Source of the DNA: an uncultured Lachnospiraceae bacterium
GTDB taxonomy: Bacteria > Bacillota > Clostridia > Lachnospirales > Lachnospiraceae
Assembly (NCBI GenBank): GCA_946414885.1
Contig: CAMKQH010000031.1
Location: forward strand, 1-36,374
Direction of reading: 5' to 3'
DNA length: 36,374 nucleotides
The notes below the pieces were generated by a model. That model saw only the letters and a list, made by a program, of their open reading frames with translations, ran no database searches and was not told the DNA's origin. A program made the translations under genes and the position numbers. Numbering within the stretch: the stretch's first letter is position 1; each line of letters opens with the position of its first letter. Shown here in pieces: positions 23,633 through 32,661 of this stretch.

Positions 23633-25321
23633 TTATACTAACCTAAATTCATACTCCTCATTTGCGAGACGGACCTTTGCTCCTTGCTCCAACTTCGTTT
23701 CCACGTTTCCGGCAAGCTTCTCGCCATTTACGTACGTATGGTTGGTGGAATTCAAGTCTGCTATGTAGTACGTACCCTCCCTGCAAATAATGCTTGCGTG
23801 ATTACGGCTGATTGCGGGGTTATCCCCGATGAAGTAATCTACGCTGCTCTTCTCTTTTCCGATGCGGAAAATGGATTTGTCAACGTAAATCTTCTCACCG
23901 TTCTTTACACGCAATAGATATGGCTTATCAATCTTTACGGGCGGCGTCATGTCCAAAACCGTCGTCTCACCAATGGCTCCGCCACCAAGAACAGTCGTCT
24001 CGCCAAAGTTCACGGGAACGCCTTGAGGCATTGCCTGCGGCATCGGCGGTATGGTAGGCTGAATTGGCTGCGGCTGAACAGGCTGCGGTTGTACGGGCCT
24101 CTGCTGGGGTTGCTGAGGTTGTACCACCGGCCGTGCGTTTTGAGGCACGTTATTCATGGGCATTGCAGGCGCTGCTCCGGGAACGGGAACGCCGGCAGGT
24201 CCCGCGCCCATCGGAGTGATTGGCTGTGCCTGCCCGGGAATTGCCACGTTGCCAGGCATCGGTGCCCCCTTCTTAGGTGCAGGCTGGGACTTCTTCGACT
24301 TGGAAGCGGGTGCTCCCGAAGAAGCCGCCTTGATCTGCTTCTTGATTTCCTGTTGTGCCTTATATTTTGCAGCGTTTTCTTTATTGTAGTGCTGCAACAG
24401 ATAGAACATGGATATTTCATCTTTTTTGTCAAGCTTCGGGATCGGCTGTGCCGGAGCCGCGGGCTGCTGTGCAGGCGCATTGGGAACGCGTCCGCCAGGA
24501 ACGGCAACGTTACCGCCGGGAACCCTGGGAACCTGCTGTTGCATCTGAGGCTGCATTGGCTGAACCGGAGCCTGAGGCTGCAGCGGTTGCTGCATGGGAG
24601 CATTGGCGGGTCTAACTGGAGCCACTGCCGGCTGAGCTGCCTGAATGGGCTGCTGAGGCTGCACGGGCTGAACCGGAGCCTGGACCGGCTGGACCGGAGT
24701 CTGCGGCTGCGCGGGCCTGTAAGCTTGCTCCTGCGCAGGGGCAGGCTTTGCACTTGTTGAAGCCGAAGGTACGCCGTCAATCTCATCCAAAACCTTCTTA
24801 AAGTCACTAGCCACCAATACCGGGCTGGCATTTAAATAACTGATAATTTTTGCAACGTAACCGGAATTCTCCGTTGGATCAAACTGCGTTCCAAAGAGAA
24901 CCGTCTTAAAGAACTGTCCGAGATCCGTTTTCTCGGCTTTATTTGTGATGGGCAAACACACCACCACCGTTTCATAGGAAGAAAGATCTACAAACAAATA
25001 ATCAAGATCGCATATGATGGTATCCGGATCGATCATGTAATCCTCAGCTGAAATAAAGGCATTCACGATTCCCCGGAATACGGAGATCAATTGCTTCTTA
25101 TTTACCTTTCCCTCGAAAAACTGCTTTACGGCAACCTTGGAGGTAATGTTGTACTTCAAATACTCTTCGCTGTCCATCTGCGTAAACGTAACAGATGCGA
25201 AGCCAGAGACTTTGTTGTTGGACAGCATGCCCAAACTCATGCTGTCCACCTCGTCCTCTGCCTTAATGTGATACGTTAAATAAGTATTGGATCCCTGATT
25301 CTCGTAAGTAAAATCTTTCAT
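23633..25321 (-). CDS. DUF6382 + FHA-domain protein
   Basis: The 562-residue cytoplasmic protein has an N-terminal DUF6382-like domain (about 1-185), a long Pro/Gln/Ala-rich linker (about 190-440), two ETTVL motifs (441-445 and 452-456) and a C-terminal FHA domain (466-562) with RIGKE, the binding residues SRNH (505-508) and NSTNHTYVNG. FHA domains bind phosphothreonine. The motif next to its own FHA domain resembles the GarA arrangement in mycobacteria, where a phosphorylated ETT motif folds back on the FHA domain. It lies between the second TadE-like gene and the phosphatase/kinase genes, linking pilus and kinase parts of the operon. GAGG precedes the ATG. Confidence 0.9.
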   Translation of the reverse strand: MKDFTYENQGSNTYLTYHIKAEDEVDSMSLGMLSNNKVSGFASVTFTQMDSEEYLKYNITSKVAVKQFFEGKVNKKQLISVFRGIVNAFISAEDYMIDPDTIICDLDYLFVDLSSYETVVVCLPITNKAEKTDLGQFFKTVLFGTQFDPTENSGYVAKIISYLNASPVLVASDFKKVLDEIDGVPSASTSAKPAPAQEQAYRPAQPQTPVQPVQAPVQPVQPQQPIQAAQPAVAPVRPANAPMQQPLQPQAPVQPMQPQMQQQVPRVPGGNVAVPGGRVPNAPAQQPAAPAQPIPKLDKKDEISMFYLLQHYNKENAAKYKAQQEIKKQIKAASSGAPASKSKKSQPAPKKGAPMPGNVAIPGQAQPITPMGAGPAGVPVPGAAPAMPMNNVPQNARPVVQPQQPQQRPVQPQPVQPQPIQPTIPPMPQAMPQGVPVNFGETTVLGGGAIGETTVLDMTPPVKIDKPYLLRVKNGEKIYVDKSIFRIGKEKSSVDYFIGDNPAISRNHASIICREGTYYIADLNSTNHTYVNGEKLAGNVETKLEQGAKVRLANEEYEFRLV

Positions 25322-25328
25322 GTCAACC

Positions 25329-25877
25329 TCATTCCCACATTTTTGAGCAAGCCGAATGTTCTAGAGATAATGATATCTGATCAAATACTTTATACTCGAA
25401 TTCTATGTCATAGTCAAGTACTATGTAAAGTTTTCCTCCGGAAATTTTCGATTTACTGAAATCCAACCCCGCGGATCCGTTCACTACATGGTACTTTTTC
25501 AGTATTTTTTCGTATTTGTCGTCATCTCCTCCGGCGAAGTATGCCTTGAATCTGCTCGCTGCCTCTGCTGCTACCTTCGCATTATCTTCATACCACTTGT
25601 CCTTGGAAGAAAAACCAGTGGAAGTGTCGTAAGCCACCGCATAAACTATGTTAAATATCGGCTCCACAATGGAATCGGCATTGAGAACGTCACGAATCAC
25701 CGGTTTGTCCGTTGCCATGCTGTTAGCCGTAGAAAGCACCGCATGACTCATGGCGTTTCTCACTTCGAAAACTACGAAGAAACCATAGAAAAACAGCATG
25801 AGGAAAATAAAGAGCGTGAGCGATATACATGCTTCAATAGATAGCAATCCTTCTTCTTTTCTCATCATCTTCTTCAT
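25329..25877 (-). CDS. TadE-like pseudopilin
   Basis: The 182-residue protein has a short basic leader, then EEGLLSIEACISL: cutting by prepilin peptidase after G10 would leave glutamate at +5, as in Tad pseudopilins. One helix (about 14-38) follows and the rest is outside. I chose the ATG at 25877 because GAGGG precedes it and it starts one base after the stop of the TadG-like gene; a frame ten codons longer would overlap that gene. Its stop is 7 bp from the FHA gene. Confidence 0.82.
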   Translation of the reverse strand: MKKMMRKEEGLLSIEACISLTLFIFLMLFFYGFFVVFEVRNAMSHAVLSTANSMATDKPVIRDVLNADSIVEPIFNIVYAVAYDTSTGFSSKDKWYEDNAKVAAEAASRFKAYFAGGDDDKYEKILKKYHVVNGSAGLDFSKSKISGGKLYIVLDYDIEFEYKVFDQISLSLEHSACSKMWE

Positions 25878-25878
25878 A

Positions 25879-28800
25879 TTAGTACCCTCTGTAAATAATT
25901 CTCTCATCAGACTTAAAGATCCGGTCTACAATCGACTTGGTGTTATCTCCGCCATACTTGTAAGAGTAATCTTCGTTCATTCCGGAAATTCTCACAAACT
26001 CGTTGGTTTCAAATTGCCCGGAAACTCTCAGCCAAGTGTAGGCTTCAAAAATGCTGAAGTTATAACCATTCTTTAATGCATGATATTGAGATTCCATCTG
26101 AATAATATCTTCCAGACGTTCCAACATCATGTTATTGGTACAACAAACCACCGATAATAACATCAAATGTTGCGTGTAATCCATCTGGAATATGGACGTA
26201 ACCCAACCCATTGCCGAGGTCTTCGACGGAGCCTGTGTTGCGATCTTATCTATCTGGTCAGCACTCAACTGTTTGGATGGATCGTCCGAATACAACTCAC
26301 CAAACGTACTCTTAATCTCTGTCTTCGCTGCAGTTGACAACGCTATGCTAGTCAACCTGCTTATCAAATCAGGTATGCCGTTGGGAGACAGGAAAATCGG
26401 CAACTTGACGATCGGAACGGAATTTCCTCCAATCAGAATTACCATGTCAACCAGTGATTCGGCTATCGTCCAAAGAACAAATACTACTACCGTACCAATT
26501 CCAAACGTTACGGAACCTGCCGCATCGGCAATTCCCTGAACAACTTCATCGGTACACACAAAACCAACATTATTAATTATGCGCAGGCAGAGTACCATAT
26601 CATAACAAAGACTTACGTTAACGGCTTCAGCAGGCCAGCCACAAAGGATGTATTCGAATTCTGCGCCCGAGAACGTTTCAAGCTTGCCAGTAAGTCCAGA
26701 CAACTCTAAGTCTGCAAAGGATGGCAAGTCATAGGAATATCCCGTCAAAGCCTTTCCGCCGTCATAAGTTGTTCTGTTTGCCAGGTTATATGCACAATAA
26801 CCTGTAAGCATGATCCTCTGCTTAACCATGTCAATGAAGCTTTCTGCCAGACACTCAAAGAAGGTATTGAAAAGCTCAACCAACAAAACAACGATTTTCC
26901 CAATGGCTATGATAATCTCGCCGATCTTGATAAAGAAATTATACCACTCCATGTCATCAAATGCCTTGGAGATTTTATCAGCTTGTTCTTGAATTTCTTC
27001 TATAATCGAGCTAATGGATTTTGTGGTATAATCTTCCGAGAGATCACTGCTTGCATAGGTCTGCAACAATTTCATGTTCTCATCGTACAGTTTTTTATCC
27101 TCCGCATCATACGGGTTCGCGGCATCATTTAACTTGCTTCTGTTCGCCCACGTTGGAATTTTCGAGGGTACAACAACACTGATAAGTTCAACGTTAATTC
27201 CTGTCAAGATCTCTATAATGGCAATCAAGAACTTGATAATCATCTTGATGGTCTGGATAACCGAAGATTTAGCCGTTTCCTCTGCCAAGTGAGTCATAAT
27301 CTCCACAATGACGTTGCGTGCAATATTATTGGTAATCGGCTTAACGCTAACGTAATAATCCGTTACTTCCGCGCAAGAAGTCTTGCACTCCGTTACCTGA
27401 TCATCCGGTACCACGTAAGAAGCCAAAGCAGTGCTCAGAGTTGCCGTACCGCTTATCACGGGATTATAATACGTGGTGTAATCATTCTTCGCAAACTTTA
27501 TCAACTCTTTTTCGTAGTTCGACTTATTGTCAACATACTTATCTCCAAGAGTGTTTAAGTTCGAAACGTCTGCTTTGTCATCTGCTATGATGTTGAGCTG
27601 GTTTTGAACCTCCGTCATTCTCGCTTGCTGATCAGCCGTCGGATTTTCTACTTTCTTTAAGTCCTCTAACTCCTTCTTTAAATCAGTTTCATTTTTGCCG
27701 ATGTTATCTTTTACAAGCATGCCAACCGTATCGCCGGCATCTTTTGCCATTGTATTCATCGCCGCAACAAAATCACTTAATAGCTGTTGCGCTTCTTGAA
27801 TAGACGATAATGATGTCGAAGCCGCTTTATTTAAGTCATCCACTGCCGTCTTATAAGCATCAAGCTTATTACTTACTTCCGTTCTTAACGGAGACAAAGC
27901 TGCTTCTGCAGCATCTTTCGCATTATTCAGCGCCGTCTCTTTGTCATCCCGAGTTGATGCAGCATCATCCCGAGCCTTTACTAAGTCAATGTAGTCCTGG
28001 ATGTCACTATGTGCTTTTTTGTAATCGTCCCTTTCTTTGTCAGTCGTACAAGCATTGTAACCATTCACTAAATCTCTGTGATTGTTTTCAAAAGATACTA
28101 CCAAGGAATTCTTAGAGCTATAATCCGTCTGGGCCGTATTATAAGCATTCTGTGCGTCTTGAACCGCTTTCTTCTGCTTAGCGACTTCTGTATTGTACTT
28201 ATGTACGGCACTATTGCCATTATAATTATAATTATTATCTGGAAACGCATTTCCAATAAAGTCGTTATATGCCGTGTTGTAAGCGGAGATCTTGTCATAA
28301 AGGTCGTCAACGTCATCTTGAGCTTCCTGAAGTTTTTCTGCCAATTTGTCAGCATCAACCACCACTTCACCCAGGTCTGCCGCGCAGTTAACAAATTTGC
28401 TGGCTTTATCCAAAGGCGAGCAAAGCTTTTTCAGAAGGTCTTCGATAAAAAGTCCGTCCATGGCAAGTTTTGTAGGGACGGAATACTTTGAAGCCTCATA
28501 AATGGCTTCCTTCAACACATTCTTGTTACCCAAAGGGAAAACACCCGTCGCGTTAATTACGTCCTTATCATAGGTATTATTCAATACCTTCATGTTTTCA
28601 TCAACGTATGACTGAAAGAGATCGTTGATAAAATCCTGCTCCGTGTAACCAGATGCCTTGCCTGACTGGCTAATGGCCAGCAAGCCAAATCTCTTACGCA
28701 AAAAATCATCATACGTTCCCAGTGTTGAATTCGATGCATTACACAATGCCTCGTCAAAGATGGCCAAAGCACTGTTCACTCTGGCGGCATTGATCAAAAT

Positions 28801-28929
28801 GCCGGCAATGGAAAGGAATGGCAACATCAACAACACCAAGAAAATAGAAATAATTCCTTTGGTTCCGTTTACGTATTTCCGAAAGAATCTTCTGAATTTT
28901 CTTCCCTGTTGAACAATTTTCTTTTTCAT
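25879..28929 (-). CDS. Large TadG-like membrane protein (DUF5702-like)
   Basis: The 1016-residue protein opens with a basic leader and a helix NGTKGIISIFLVLLMLPFLS (21-40), the place where TadG proteins have their anchor. A long Ala/Asp/Lys-rich coiled-coil part follows (about 185-460). Further hydrophobic stretches lie at about 560-600, 675-720 and 820-850, then a C-terminal region. It lacks the +5 glutamate found in the two neighbouring TadE-like proteins. In Tad systems such proteins are thought to take part in pilus assembly or anchoring on the outer face. It is much larger than proteobacterial TadG. GAGGGG precedes the ATG. Confidence 0.75.
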   Translation of the reverse strand: MKKKIVQQGRKFRRFFRKYVNGTKGIISIFLVLLMLPFLSIAGILINAARVNSALAIFDEALCNASNSTLGTYDDFLRKRFGLLAISQSGKASGYTEQDFINDLFQSYVDENMKVLNNTYDKDVINATGVFPLGNKNVLKEAIYEASKYSVPTKLAMDGLFIEDLLKKLCSPLDKASKFVNCAADLGEVVVDADKLAEKLQEAQDDVDDLYDKISAYNTAYNDFIGNAFPDNNYNYNGNSAVHKYNTEVAKQKKAVQDAQNAYNTAQTDYSSKNSLVVSFENNHRDLVNGYNACTTDKERDDYKKAHSDIQDYIDLVKARDDAASTRDDKETALNNAKDAAEAALSPLRTEVSNKLDAYKTAVDDLNKAASTSLSSIQEAQQLLSDFVAAMNTMAKDAGDTVGMLVKDNIGKNETDLKKELEDLKKVENPTADQQARMTEVQNQLNIIADDKADVSNLNTLGDKYVDNKSNYEKELIKFAKNDYTTYYNPVISGTATLSTALASYVVPDDQVTECKTSCAEVTDYYVSVKPITNNIARNVIVEIMTHLAEETAKSSVIQTIKMIIKFLIAIIEILTGINVELISVVVPSKIPTWANRSKLNDAANPYDAEDKKLYDENMKLLQTYASSDLSEDYTTKSISSIIEEIQEQADKISKAFDDMEWYNFFIKIGEIIIAIGKIVVLLVELFNTFFECLAESFIDMVKQRIMLTGYCAYNLANRTTYDGGKALTGYSYDLPSFADLELSGLTGKLETFSGAEFEYILCGWPAEAVNVSLCYDMVLCLRIINNVGFVCTDEVVQGIADAAGSVTFGIGTVVVFVLWTIAESLVDMVILIGGNSVPIVKLPIFLSPNGIPDLISRLTSIALSTAAKTEIKSTFGELYSDDPSKQLSADQIDKIATQAPSKTSAMGWVTSIFQMDYTQHLMLLSVVCCTNNMMLERLEDIIQMESQYHALKNGYNFSIFEAYTWLRVSGQFETNEFVRISGMNEDYSYKYGGDNTKSIVDRIFKSDERIIYRGY

Positions 28930-28961
28930 GGATAAGTACCCCTCTTTTCAGAATAAATTAA

Positions 28962-29648
28962 CTAATCCGATAACTTTTTGGAAAAATGATTGTAACATTT
29001 TACTGCCGTATTTAAGGCTTTTTGGATCGATTTGAGGAAGGAACCGCAACTGCTTAGCGCCGATTCAAAACTCTTTGCATATGCAACGGTTGAATAGTAA
29101 TCCTGATAATCGACCACTTCCGCATATGCCGTGTTTCCAAATTCCTGTATTTGTTCCATCCCAAAGAAATCAAACACGCCGCTCAGGGGAGTAAACATTT
29201 TACAGGTTGTCGTAACCTCAATGTGTTTTCGAAGCATTGCATCGTTTTTCTGTTTCAGCGTGACTTCTACGTTCTCAACCGTTCCAGGGAAATTCGTAAT
29301 GTCAAGCATGTATTTTACGTAAGCTTCCGCGCGGTCAACGTTCATGCTTTGCAAAGTTCTTCCGGTTACGTCTCCTTTTAGGCCAAAATGTCTGTATGTA
29401 TCTTTTGTGATGACCGTTTTAACATCAACGTATCCCATGATCACGTCCGAGTTCGGGTAATTATACGATGCCGCCACTTTTTTGGCCGCATCATTGGTGA
29501 CAATGGATATCACATACCGCTCATAATACAAAAAGCTTAAACCAATGAGCCAAAAAAGGATGAACATGGTTACCGTCAGAATGATGATCGCCTCTAACAT
29601 GATCTCACCCTTTTCTCCTTCAATTCTTCTTTTCTTCGTCAAAATCAT
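28962..29648 (-). CDS. TadE-like pseudopilin
   Basis: The 228-residue protein has a charged leader and GEKGEIMLEAIIILTV; cutting after G14 would place glutamate at +5. A helix (about 18-43) is followed by an outside domain of about 185 residues. I chose the ATG at 29648 because GGAGG lies eight bases before it; an ATG eleven codons upstream has only a distant ribosome site. It lies between the WG-repeat gene and the TadG-like gene. Confidence 0.82.
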   Translation of the reverse strand: MILTKKRRIEGEKGEIMLEAIIILTVTMFILFWLIGLSFLYYERYVISIVTNDAAKKVAASYNYPNSDVIMGYVDVKTVITKDTYRHFGLKGDVTGRTLQSMNVDRAEAYVKYMLDITNFPGTVENVEVTLKQKNDAMLRKHIEVTTTCKMFTPLSGVFDFFGMEQIQEFGNTAYAEVVDYQDYYSTVAYAKSFESALSSCGSFLKSIQKALNTAVKCYNHFSKKLSD

Positions 29649-29701
29649 TTTTTTCGCCTCCGCCCTCTCGTGCTTTGCCATTTATCTTGTACCAAAACCT
29701 T

Positions 29702-31030
29702 TTATTTCCCATACTGGAATCTCAAAGCCAACACATGCCACTGTAAGGGATGCTCTCCTAGGCCAACCTCAACCGTACCTTCATCTGCGAAATGTCCCGC
29801 ACCGACGTACTTATTCTCGATTACCATCTTGTTTGCATGGTTAATGAAGCCCCATGCTCCGTCCTTCTTTACTGCAGCCAGGTCATTGGAAAAACTAAGT
29901 GCTTCCTCGTACTCCGGCTTGATCATTACTTCGCCTTCCAAGCTGACAAATCCCCATTTCCCGGAATTATCCTGATAAGCGACCCAGTCTCCCATGCAGA
30001 AATCCATTTTTTGTGCAGTAAAATCGCACTTGGCATTTCCCTTGGGATCGTAAATCCCATAAGTTTTTCCGTTAGAAGCTATCATGTAACCTCTCCCGGC
30101 ATATTCTCCGTTGCCCAGCAATACCACGTCCGAAAAACTGCCTGCTCCCACTTCCTCTCCGTCAGTATTGATGATAACCCACTTTTCTCCCTTTTTAACG
30201 GCTGCCGTGCCATCACAAAACGTAGAAACGTCATCGTAGGGTCCCAAGGCCTTTTTCCCTTCCCGGTAATCATAATAATACCATTTTTCCTTTTCCAGGT
30301 AAGGAATCAAGGAATCACCGATCGCTTTTGTGTCCTCAAACGGCTTTAGGATCGCCTGAACCACCTGTTCGCCATCTAAGACCCTCGCCTCTTCCGTATT
30401 ATAGCAGATAAGGTAAAACTCTTCTTTCCCAAGAGGCCCGATGTACGGATATCTGTCATTTGTCAACATTTCCCCGTCAGAGTCCTGAATTCCGTATCCC
30501 CTGTCAGAATAGATGCGAACCTTTCCGGACGTGGATTCCGTAAATTCCGTGGTCAGCTCGCCCCACTCACGATAGGCATAATAAATGGTTTCCTTATATT
30601 CTTCAATTTTTTCACTCGTCACGTCAAGCTTAACGGTCCTTCTATAGTACATTCTTGCATCATCGTAGTCTCCAGCGTCTATCTGTGACTTGATCAATTC
30701 TTCCCACATGTCTGTCCGTTCCGGGTACTGCATGCAAAAAGCATAGAGTGCATTTTCATATTCAATTTCTTCCAAAACCTTGTCATCCACGCCGCTTCGA
30801 ATTGCTTTCAACCAAGCTTCCCTTTGCTCTTCATCATCCTTGATGGCAAAAGCGCTCTCATATTCCTTGACAGCTTTCTGATATAACTTCTTCTGCGCGT
30901 ATTCCTCAGCGTTCTGGATGTGTTCACTATATTTTCCTTCACGTCCGCTTACTTTGCTGCCATAGGACCCCCAGCACCAAATCATTAAGATGACCAAACC
31001 AACGGACAGCACGATTCTTACTTTACTCAT
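29702..31030 (-). CDS. TPR / WG-repeat protein with membrane anchor
   Basis: The 442-residue protein has an N-terminal helix (about 5-22), a TPR-like helical stretch (about 35-150; for example EEYAQKKLYQKAVKEYESAF) and about five WG beta-repeats (about 175-430; for example KWGFVSLEGEVMIKPEYEEA and AWGFINHANKMVIENKYVGA). Such repeats are usually binding modules. The bulk is probably outside the cell. Its place between the prepilin peptidase and the first TadE-like gene suggests a pilus accessory role; no enzyme motif is seen. The ribosome site is weak. Confidence 0.82.
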   Translation of the reverse strand: MSKVRIVLSVGLVILMIWCWGSYGSKVSGREGKYSEHIQNAEEYAQKKLYQKAVKEYESAFAIKDDEEQREAWLKAIRSGVDDKVLEEIEYENALYAFCMQYPERTDMWEELIKSQIDAGDYDDARMYYRRTVKLDVTSEKIEEYKETIYYAYREWGELTTEFTESTSGKVRIYSDRGYGIQDSDGEMLTNDRYPYIGPLGKEEFYLICYNTEEARVLDGEQVVQAILKPFEDTKAIGDSLIPYLEKEKWYYYDYREGKKALGPYDDVSTFCDGTAAVKKGEKWVIINTDGEEVGAGSFSDVVLLGNGEYAGRGYMIASNGKTYGIYDPKGNAKCDFTAQKMDFCMGDWVAYQDNSGKWGFVSLEGEVMIKPEYEEALSFSNDLAAVKKDGAWGFINHANKMVIENKYVGAGHFADEGTVEVGLGEHPLQWHVLALRFQYGK

Positions 31031-31052
31031 AATTCACTCTCGCTCAAAAATA

Positions 31053-31751
31053 TTAGTATAAACCCAATAAAACCGAAATCACGTAACCCACAAAAATAAA
31101 CGGTCCGAAGGGTAATGCATCCTTAAACTTTTTCTTGCTAATGATCAGCAGGACAACGGAAAGAATTGCACATGACACGATGCTGATAAACACGGTTCCG
31201 CAGATTGCATATACGCCCAGCATCAAAGACAGTCCGCAGAGAAGTTTAATGTCGCCCAGTCCAATTCCGTGTCTCGAAATAACAAACGCCAAACCGAAGC
31301 ACAACGCCGTTGCAACCGTTGCAATCACGCAACTTGCGATAACGCCAATCCATCTTTCCTGATCCGCAATCCAGCCAATCATCATGAATGCGATTCCTGC
31401 CAAGGCCATAACTCCAGGAAAGATATTGGGAATCCTGTGCTCCCTAATGTCATTGGTTGCTGCACCCGTAATACAGATCAGGCAAATGCAAAGCCTTGCC
31501 AAATTCATGAGGTCCCCCACGTGAGTCGCAACATAGAAGCAAGCCACGCAAGACAGAATGGAGGTAACCGCGAATAAACACCAATACGTCTTTCTTCCAA
31601 AAGTAACCTTTTCATAGGCTTCACCATGACCCATTTTGTGAAGGATCTTAATCTTGGCAGCCTTTTCCTCATCCAGTATGAAATATGCCATGATGATACA
31701 GATAATCGCCGTGATGGCCGAAGCTGCATAACTGATGATTTCTCTACTCAT
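31053..31751 (-). CDS. A24-type prepilin peptidase
   Basis: The 232-residue polytopic protein has the two catalytic aspartate contexts of A24 peptidases: NDIREHRIPN (first Asp) and GLGDIKLL (second Asp). It corresponds to TadV/CpaA and should cut the Flp pilin and TadE-like leaders. It lacks the N-terminal methylase domain of PilD-type enzymes, but has an extra N-terminal pair of helices compared with the shortest TadV proteins. GGGGGA precedes the ATG. Confidence 0.92.
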   Translation of the reverse strand: MSREIISYAASAITAIICIIMAYFILDEEKAAKIKILHKMGHGEAYEKVTFGRKTYWCLFAVTSILSCVACFYVATHVGDLMNLARLCICLICITGAATNDIREHRIPNIFPGVMALAGIAFMMIGWIADQERWIGVIASCVIATVATALCFGLAFVISRHGIGLGDIKLLCGLSLMLGVYAICGTVFISIVSCAILSVVLLIISKKKFKDALPFGPFIFVGYVISVLLGLY

Positions 31752-31779
31752 TTATTTGTTCCCCCTGCTGATGAAATAA

Positions 31780-32646
31780 CTACATTCCAAAGCTTTGCAT
31801 TGCTGCCGCGATAACGATCAGCATCACGCCGGCAAACATCAAACAAATCGGCAAAAGCAATGCTCCTGATGCCTTTTCGCCTTTCTGTAACATAACCTGT
31901 CTTCTGTTTGCCCAAAGCTCGTTGGATTGATTGACCAAAAACTGCGGGAGATCGGAACCACCCTTCTCTATGCTCTGGATCAACGCCGTCGTAAACTTCT
32001 TAACGTTGTCCGTTCCAGTCTTCTCACCAAATCTTCTGATTGCTTCTACCGAAGAAACTCCATTGTCCATTAGCATGCAGGATTCCTTCATCAGGTCATA
32101 ATAAACTCCCTGTTTGCCGTTTGCCACCATTTTCCACGCATCATTCAAGATTACGCCGGAGTTTACGATCAGTGCCAGCTTGGAAATCGAATTCGGGAAC
32201 TCCGTATCGCATTCCTCGCTTCGCGTCTGCAACTTATTTCCGAAATAGGTTACAAAGTAATAACCCGTAAACACCGAAAAGAAAATTCCAACGGCTAAAT
32301 AAAAAATGCAGCTGAGTCCCAACGCCCCACCCGCCATCAGGAAGGTGACCGCGAGGATTAGGTGAACAAAGGAAAGAACCTGTGCCCAGTTGATCTGAGC
32401 GTAAAACGTACTGTAATTCTCCGAATAATACAAGGTCGAATTATTCAATAAGTCATTTTCCATCTTCCCTTTTAATTTGCCTAATTTCGTCTCTTGCCAC
32501 ATAAGGCCAACGACGTAAATGGTCTTCAAAGGGTAGTCATCCCCGTCCAAGGCTTCCAGCCATTGATCATATTTTGAACCCTTTAGTAAAAAGATGATAA
32601 AGAGGATGCTAAGCGCGGTGCCAATAATTAAGAGTACAATGTTCAT
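31780..32646 (-). CDS. tadC: TadC-like pilus platform protein (T2SSF family)
   Basis: The 288-residue membrane protein has helices near the N-terminus (1-20), in the middle (about 88-130) and at the C-terminus (about 262-285), and a cytoplasmic T2SSF-type bundle (about 145-255) with EFPNSISKLALIVNSGVILN. With the upstream neighbour it forms the inner-membrane platform on which the ATPase acts. The two genes are 15 bp apart. Confidence 0.88.
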   Translation of the reverse strand: MNIVLLIIGTALSILFIIFLLKGSKYDQWLEALDGDDYPLKTIYVVGLMWQETKLGKLKGKMENDLLNNSTLYYSENYSTFYAQINWAQVLSFVHLILAVTFLMAGGALGLSCIFYLAVGIFFSVFTGYYFVTYFGNKLQTRSEECDTEFPNSISKLALIVNSGVILNDAWKMVANGKQGVYYDLMKESCMLMDNGVSSVEAIRRFGEKTGTDNVKKFTTALIQSIEKGGSDLPQFLVNQSNELWANRRQVMLQKGEKASGALLLPICLMFAGVMLIVIAAAMQSFGM

Positions 32647-32661
32647 GAGTCACTACAGCTC

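Noticed and set aside
23684..24760. Plus-strand frames opposite the FHA protein linker
   Set aside because: Leu/Arg-rich shadows of a Pro/Gln-rich coding repeat; no ribosome site or known domain.
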